DNA of 19,884 nt from Bordetella parapertussis. GTDB lineage: Bacteria > Pseudomonadota > Gammaproteobacteria > Burkholderiales > Burkholderiaceae_C. The notes beneath the pieces are model-generated. The model made no database searches. It was not told where the DNA came from and was given only the letters and a program-made list of their open reading frames with translations. A program made the position numbers and the translations under genes. The stretch's first letter is position 1. The number at the start of each line of letters is the position of its first letter. Where the stretch lies: contig CAMBXY010000007.1 of NCBI GenBank assembly GCA_945871945.1, forward strand, positions 1-19,884. The letters run 5' to 3'. Below, piece after piece: positions 18,707 to 19,884 of this stretch.

Positions 18707-18775
18707 ATGGCTTCTTTGCACTTTTACTTTGCTTATTTTTTCTTCTCACGCTGCGCTGGCGGTCGAGAGGTTTAA
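18707..18775 (+). CDS. Phe/Tyr-rich attenuator leader peptide
   Basis: A 22-codon frame running ATG to TAA. Residues 6-13 are FYFAYFFF, so five Phe and two Tyr codons lie in a run of eight, followed by SRCAGGREV. Placed 105 bases upstream of a DAHP synthase gene and 30 bases before an intrinsic terminator, this has the form of a regulatory leader peptide, as in the E. coli pheA or trp leaders. Its role would be to sense charged tRNA-Phe and tRNA-Tyr: ribosome stalling in the aromatic run should let the downstream gene be transcribed. No Shine-Dalgarno sequence is visible, so the peptide may be read from a leaderless transcript. Confidence 0.85.
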   Translation: MASLHFYFAYFFFSRCAGGREV

Positions 18776-18815
18776 ACGCAAACGATGCGATGAACCCCAC
18801 GAACCAACCGCCGGC
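18755..18815 (+). promoter_or_regulatory. Candidate antiterminator pairing
   Basis: GCTGGCGGT (18755-18763), inside leader codons 17-19, can pair with ACCGCCGGC (18807-18815) over nine base pairs including one G-U. The second partner contains the left arm of the terminator, so the two structures exclude each other. The first partner lies just after the aromatic codons and 10 bases before the leader stop codon: a ribosome stalled on Phe/Tyr codons leaves it free, while one at the stop codon covers it. This is the classical arrangement of segments 2 and 3 in a trp-type attenuator. A segment 1:2 hairpin is not evident. Confidence 0.65.
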
Positions 18816-18833
18816 CTCCGGCGGTTTTTTTTT
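18806..18833 (+). terminator. Intrinsic terminator of the aro attenuator
   Basis: AACCGCCGG (18806-18814) and CCGGCGGTT (18818-18826) form a perfect 9-bp GC-rich stem with a 3-base CCT loop, and a run of nine T covers 18825-18833. This is a canonical Rho-independent terminator. It lies between the leader peptide and the DAHP synthase start, so read-through is needed for expression of the enzyme. Confidence 0.92.
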
Positions 18834-18880
18834 GCCCTGCACCTTTTGCCACAGATTTGAAACGCTTCCAAGGAGCCTCC

Positions 18881-19884
18881 ATGAAAACCCCCAAGCTTGA
18901 TGCTTATGCGCCTATCAACGACCAAACCAGCCAAACCGATAACCAACGCATCAAGGACATCACCGTGCTGCCGCCTCCCGAACACCTTATTCGTTTTTTC
19001 CCGATCGCAGGCACCGCTGTTGAAACCCTGATCGCCAAAACCCGCCAGCGCATCCACAAAATCATGGCGGGCAAAGACGACCGATTGTTGGTAGTGATGG
19101 GCCCTTGCTCCATCCACGACCCCGCCGCTGCTTTGGACTATGCCCGCCGCTTGAAGTTCGAGCGTGAAAAATACGCCGACACCTTGGAAATTGTGATGCG
19201 GGTGTATTTCGAGAAACCCCGCACCACCGTGGGCTGGAAGGGTTTGATCAACGACCCGTATCTGGATGAGAGCTTTCGCATCGACGAAGGCCTGCGCATT
19301 GCGCGTCAGTTGTTGATCGAGATCAACCGAGCAGGCGTGCCGGCTGGCAGCGAATTCTTAGATGTGATTTCACCCCAATACATTGGCGACTTGATCAGCT
19401 GGGGCGCGATTGGCGCGCGCACCACCGAAAGCCAAGTGCACCGCGAACTTGCTTCGGGCTTGTCGGCCCCGATTGGCTTTAAAAATGGCACTGACGGCAA
19501 TATCAAAATTGCCACCGACGCCATTCAGGCTGCGGCGCGCGGACACCACTTTTTATCGGTGCATAAAAACGGTCAAGTAGCGATTGTGCAAACCCAGGGC
19601 AACCCAGATTGCCATGTGATTTTGCGCGGCGGGAAAGCGCCCAATTACGACGTCGCCAGTGTGGCGGCCGCCTGCAAAGAACTTGAAGCTGCGAAGTTAC
19701 CCGCCAGCTTGATGATCGACTGCAGCCATGCCAACAGCAGCAAACAGCATCAGCGTCAGTTGGTGGTGGCTCAAGACATTGCGCACCAGTTATCAGGCGG
19801 ATCGCACAGCGTGTTTGGCGTGATGGTGGAGAGTCACCTTAAAGCCGGCGCTCAAAAATTCACCCCTGGCAAAGACAAAGTAGA
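18881..19884 (+). CDS. aroG: Class I DAHP synthase (3' end cut off)
   Basis: First enzyme of the shikimate pathway: condenses phosphoenolpyruvate and erythrose 4-phosphate to DAHP. The frame opens at ATG 18881 after a perfect AAGGAG (18870-18875) and stays open to the window end (334 codons); about 20 residues should be missing compared with the 350-357 of the family. Landmarks are GPCSIHD (74-80, metal-binding Cys76), EKPRTTVGWKGLINDP, IGARTTESQVHRELASGLS, GFKNGTDG, QGNPDCHVILRGGKAPNY and MIDCSHANSSK. It resembles both the Phe-sensitive AroG and Tyr-sensitive AroF of E. coli, so the symbol and the feedback inhibitor are uncertain. The upstream leader suggests extra transcriptional control by both Phe and Tyr. 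Confidence 0.95.
   Translation, partial: MKTPKLDAYAPINDQTSQTDNQRIKDITVLPPPEHLIRFFPIAGTAVETLIAKTRQRIHKIMAGKDDRLLVVMGPCSIHDPAAALDYARRLKFEREKYADTLEIVMRVYFEKPRTTVGWKGLINDPYLDESFRIDEGLRIARQLLIEINRAGVPAGSEFLDVISPQYIGDLISWGAIGARTTESQVHRELASGLSAPIGFKNGTDGNIKIATDAIQAAARGHHFLSVHKNGQVAIVQTQGNPDCHVILRGGKAPNYDVASVAAACKELEAAKLPASLMIDCSHANSSKQHQRQLVVAQDIAHQLSGGSHSVFGVMVESHLKAGAQKFTPGKDKV

Noticed and set aside
18746..19117. Minus-strand frame of 123 codons across the aro attenuator and DAHP synthase start.
   Set aside because: It would cover the terminator and the strongly conserved DAHP synthase start; the plus-strand elements explain the region better.
1..19884. Search by eye for defence systems, CRISPR repeats, insertion sequence ends, integrase sites, tRNA or rRNA genes.
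   Set aside because: All coding space is taken by recognised housekeeping genes; no repeated spacers, terminal inverted repeats with a transposase, or cloverleaf sequences were seen.

Overview
This window is chromosomal DNA from a betaproteobacterium, most likely a Burkholderiales member close to Comamonadaceae. I infer this from the wording of the MraY, FtsZ, LpxC and RodA proteins and from gene order; genus cannot be fixed from sequence alone. Coding density is very high. There is no insertion sequence, phage gene, CRISPR array, tRNA or rRNA that I can see, and no gene-free stretch reaches 300 bases; the longest are 164 bases (ftsA-ftsZ) and 219 bases (tldD to the DAHP synthase gene).

Bases 1-11770 (+ strand) are the distal half of the division and cell wall (dcw) cluster: mraY (start cut off by the window edge), murD, ftsW, murG, murC, ddl, ftsQ, ftsA, ftsZ, lpxC. 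MraY, MurD, MurG, MurC and Ddl make cytoplasmic and membrane-bound peptidoglycan precursors. FtsW, FtsQ, FtsA and FtsZ build and drive the septal machine. LpxC commits carbon to lipid A. From mraY to ftsQ every gene overlaps the next by one or four bases, so this block is probably one translationally coupled operon. murB is not in this part of the cluster.

Bases 11709-15951 (- strand) are a second compact block, read from right to left: an RNB-domain exoribonuclease, a TonB-family envelope protein, the monofunctional transglycosylase mtgA and the Holliday junction resolvase ruvC. ruvC runs 62 bases into the end of the convergent lpxC gene.

Bases 15992-19884 (+ strand) hold rodA (a second SEDS glycosyltransferase besides FtsW), tldD (metalloprotease) and a class I DAHP synthase gene cut off by the window end. 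The DAHP synthase gene is preceded by a textbook ribosome-mediated attenuator: a 22-codon leader peptide with seven Phe/Tyr codons in a run of eight, a possible antiterminator pairing, and a strong intrinsic terminator with nine T. This is the most interesting regulatory element in the window. rodA, tldD and the leader peptide all have a -10-like hexamer six or seven bases before ATG and no Shine-Dalgarno sequence, which suggests leaderless transcripts.
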